From Phycisphaerae bacterium (lineage in GTDB: Bacteria > Planctomycetota > Phycisphaerae > UBA1845): DNA of 6,964 nucleotides. Below the pieces are notes generated by a model. It was not told the origin of the DNA. It did not search any database and saw only the letters and a program-made list of their open reading frames with translations. Below are positions 5,118 to 6,964 of this stretch, one piece after another; position 1 is the first letter of the stretch, and every line of letters starts with the position of its first letter. Where the stretch lies: contig JAJDDU010000122.1 of the NCBI GenBank assembly GCA_029260155.1, positions 1-6,964 on the forward strand, given 5' to 3'. A program made the position numbers and the translations under genes.

Positions 5118-6809
5118 TCAGGGTCGCGGATGGTTGAGCGATTCCCCTGCCCATGGCCGCGTTGCCGGGGGAATCCCGTTAAGAAGCTGCCGAACTCGTA
5201 GTAGGTCGAACGGTGTGATCACACTGTTGCGGTCGATGTCGACGAAGTCTTCCAGCGTGCCCATCTCGGGTAGGTTGATGTCGTTCAAGTACTGACGAAT
5301 GACCAGGATGTCGAACGGCGCGTTGATGCCGTTCTGATCAACATCGGCCGGAAGGAATGTGAGATCGATGCGGTCCGGCTCGTTGATGCCAGGTCCCATG
5401 TCGCCCTGGCTTTGGATCTCAATACCCCAGAGGCTGCACACATCGGCCCGCAGCGTTGTCCACTCCTGCAAAGTAATGGGCCGATCCCAAGTGACGCGAA
5501 CGTAGGATCGGTCCGGCAGGTCCACGTACTCTGCCGACACCACGGTCGGCGGATTGAGATCGCCCGTCTCGGTCAGCACGAAGTCGTCAGGTCCGATTGG
5601 CGAGAGGTCACAACTCATCACATCCCGATTGAACCGGATGAACGCTTCGGTCAGACCGACCGGCCCCGCCGGTAACGGTGGAAAGCTAACGTCGGTACGC
5701 GGGTCGACATACGCACTGAACGGTCGCGTCTGACCCGGCAGGCCTTGCTCATGCACGATTTTTGGGAAACTCCCATGGAAAGCATTACCATACACTGTGG
5801 CAAACGTGATTTCATACGTGTCGCCCGGCGGCAATGCCACTTCGACCTGTAAGCCGATGAACGAATCGCCGTTGACCGACAAAGGTGAGCTTCCGGGCAC
5901 GTCGTAACCCACGCCGGGAACAAAATTCTTCCAGCAATTGGGTACGCCGTAGCTGTCCCAGATTTGCAGGTCGGTCCCGTAGTCATGCGACGGGCATGCA
6001 CCGCCGGGATAGTCCGAATTCCCGGGCGGGGACGGCATGTTCTGCCTGCCGACGTAGTAGACGGTGTCAACGGTTCGTGGGTCGAGCGTCATGTCTTCCC
6101 GAGTGCGCAACACGATCGCGGCCACGGACGATCCGAGCTTCCTCGCGTACACTTGCTCGCGGCCCAACTCCGAGTAATCGACGCCGACGGTGTGAAATAG
6201 AGGAAACGTGCCGCCATCGTCCGGCAGGTCCGGGTCGAGATGCTTGACGACGATGAACTCCATCGCGCCGTCTCCGTGATTGGTGAATGTGTACGTCTGT
6301 TCGAGAATGGCGGACGGTCCACCTTGCGGTCCGTCGGGCAAGGGCGAGACCTTCTGCGTCAGCGTCCAATGCAAGTTCACGCTGTTGCCCTGAAGGGTGA
6401 ACGCGCTGGCGGCGGTTTGCGTGTCCAGTAAAACGTTGGGGCTTGTGACGTCTCCATGGAGGTTGCCGTCAGGGAACATGCCCAGCAGCAGGGGGTGCGT
6501 CGACAGCACGCCACGATGCGTGCCTTGACCAATCTCGCTCGGGTCCACGAAGACGAAGAGGTTGGTTGCGAACGTGAACGGATGTTCCCCCGGCGGTTCG
6601 CTGAGCGGACCCATGTCGAACAAGTCTGGCCAACCCAGCCCGGTGCCGAACGAACCGAAGTCGTCGGTAGTCACCGTCAACGACCCCGTACCCACGACCT
6701 CATTCCAGATGGTCACTTCCGCGGCGATCGCGTGCCCATTCACCGCAGCGAACGACAAGGTCAATACCGCGACACACTGATTTCGAGCGCTAACATGATT
6801 GCGTGACAT
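5118..6809 (-). CDS. Secreted paralog 1: shared module, Ig-like region, intact dockerin-like pair
   Basis: 563 residues; function unknown. Signal peptide 1-30 (basic start, hydrophobic 13-23, cut near AIA/AE); its sequence differs from those of paralogs 2 and 3. Shared module about 31-342: WNEV 35-38, DLFDMGP 62-68, GTHRGVLSTH 96-105, VKHLDPD 188-194, LRTRED 234-239, DPRTVD 243-248, Cys pair C272/C292 with IWDSYGVPN between them. Ig-like region about 355-485 (GLTEAFIRFNRDV, WDRPITLQEWTTLR, Cys pair C400/C458). Dockerin-like repeats: loop 1 D489-D500 (DVDQNGINAPFD) and loop 2 D524-D535 (DIDRNSVITPFD), each with acidic or Asn ligands at positions 1, 3, 5 and 12 and followed by a helix (RQYLND, RQLLNG). 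Tail WAGESLNHPRP. The start at 6809 is chosen by AAGGAG 7 nt upstream rather than the ATG at 6869. It is the first gene of the array and probably closest to the promoter. Confidence 0.88.
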   Translation of the reverse strand: MSRNHVSARNQCVAVLTLSFAAVNGHAIAAEVTIWNEVVGTGSLTVTTDDFGSFGTGLGWPDLFDMGPLSEPPGEHPFTFATNLFVFVDPSEIGQGTHRGVLSTHPLLLGMFPDGNLHGDVTSPNVLLDTQTAASAFTLQGNSVNLHWTLTQKVSPLPDGPQGGPSAILEQTYTFTNHGDGAMEFIVVKHLDPDLPDDGGTFPLFHTVGVDYSELGREQVYARKLGSSVAAIVLRTREDMTLDPRTVDTVYYVGRQNMPSPPGNSDYPGGACPSHDYGTDLQIWDSYGVPNCWKNFVPGVGYDVPGSSPLSVNGDSFIGLQVEVALPPGDTYEITFATVYGNAFHGSFPKIVHEQGLPGQTRPFSAYVDPRTDVSFPPLPAGPVGLTEAFIRFNRDVMSCDLSPIGPDDFVLTETGDLNPPTVVSAEYVDLPDRSYVRVTWDRPITLQEWTTLRADVCSLWGIEIQSQGDMGPGINEPDRIDLTFLPADVDQNGINAPFDILVIRQYLNDINLPEMGTLEDFVDIDRNSVITPFDLLRVRQLLNGIPPATRPWAGESLNHPRP

Positions 6810-6816
6810 GGCACGT

Positions 6817-6822
6817 CTCCTT
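6817..6822 (-). promoter_or_regulatory. Shine-Dalgarno AAGGAG of paralog 1
   Basis: AAGGAG on the minus strand, 7 nt before the ATG at 6809, the same spacing as in the two downstream paralogs. It favours the start that places the signal peptide at the N-terminus. Confidence 0.85.
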
Positions 6823-6848
6823 TCCGAAACAGATGCTGAGATGACGTC

Positions 6849-6866
6849 CCCGACGGCCACGTCGGG
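6849..6866 (-). promoter_or_regulatory. hairpin in the leader of the paralog array
   Basis: Perfect 7-bp inverted repeat with a 4-nt loop, CCCGACGTGGCCGTCGGG, ending 26 nt upstream of the Shine-Dalgarno of paralog 1. No U tract follows, so it is not a clear terminator of an upstream gene. It may be an mRNA 5'-leader structure or a palindromic operator. Function is not shown by the sequence. Confidence 0.3.
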
Positions 6867-6964
6867 CACTGCATTTCACCGTACCGACCTGGAAAAACCA
6901 CTGCAAGCAAATAGCTGCTCAATTGAACGATTCGTATGCCGGTGGTTCCGGGTCGCAAGGGTAG
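6867..6964. other. upstream non-coding stretch, no convincing gene or promoter
   Basis: Short AT-richer stretches occur here (for example around 6890-6930), compatible with a promoter region for the leftward array. I find no pair of -35/-10 elements better than 3/6 matches at proper spacing, and no coding frame with start, ribosome site and protein-like composition. The window ends before any upstream gene can be recognised. Confidence 0.5.

Noticed and set aside
5101..5154. Longer N-terminus for paralog 2 starting at 5154 and overlapping paralog 1
   Set aside because: The extra residues are the out-of-frame reading of the previous gene's tail. The strong Shine-Dalgarno and signal peptide fit the ATG at 5100.
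6810..6869. Start of paralog 1 at 6869 instead of 6809
   Set aside because: No ribosome site near it, it would run through the leader hairpin, and the signal peptide would be buried behind 20 polar residues.
6761..6958. 65-codon minus-strand frame over the array leader
   Set aside because: Overlaps the start of paralog 1 in another frame, no ribosome site, and protein-like composition is poor.
1..6964. CRISPR array, tRNA/rRNA genes, insertion sequences or phage attachment sites
   Set aside because: No short spaced direct repeats, no cloverleaf, no transposase or terminal inverted repeats seen. The only repeats are the paralogous genes themselves.

Overview
The window is a GC-rich bacterial chromosomal segment. 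It holds one core gene (partial gatA) and four genes for exported proteins. Planctomycetota (Phycisphaerae-like) is the most likely source. The reasons are the combination of planctomycete-style dockerin-like C-termini (loop followed by 'PFDLL..RQLLNG'), a C-terminal sorting signal resembling the IPTL-CTERM/exosortase type, a Tat-exported small enzyme homologue, and good Shine-Dalgarno sites. This assignment is inference from protein style, not from a marker gene.

Layout. Positions 2-1138 (+) encode the C-terminal 378 residues of GatA, the amidase subunit of the Asp/Glu-tRNA amidotransferase; its N-terminus lies outside the window. Facing it, only 5 bases away, is a minus-strand RidA/YjgF-family gene (1626-1144) with a twin-arginine signal. 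Upstream of that, reading leftward, is a tight minus-strand array of three paralogous secreted proteins: paralog 1 (6809-5118, 563 aa), paralog 2 (5100-3379, 573 aa) and paralog 3 (3361-1736, 541 aa). Each starts 7 nt after a strong Shine-Dalgarno, and both junctions are exactly 17 nt, so the three are almost certainly one operon made by tandem duplication. A GC-rich hairpin sits directly after the paralog 3 stop. Positions 6810-6964 are the leader of the array and contain a 7-bp hairpin but no convincing promoter.

Architecture. All three paralogs have a signal peptide and the same module of about 310 residues, which I do not recognise as a named family. It is rich in predicted beta strands and carries an invariant Cys pair 20 residues apart. 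Paralogs 1 and 2 continue into an Ig-like region, a two-repeat dockerin-like segment and an identical 11-residue tail. Paralog 3 has instead an unrelated Cys-containing region and a hydrophobic, Arg-ended C-terminal sorting/anchor segment. The operon therefore appears to encode one envelope-anchored and two dockerin-bearing versions of the same module.

Most notable points: the unnamed module and its C-terminal swap; a sharply bounded 79-nt near-identity between the 5' ends of paralogs 2 and 3, which suggests gene conversion; loss of calcium ligands in one dockerin loop of paralog 2; and the exported RidA homologue. How, or whether, these proteins work together cannot be read from the sequence. 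A surface complex is only a hypothesis.
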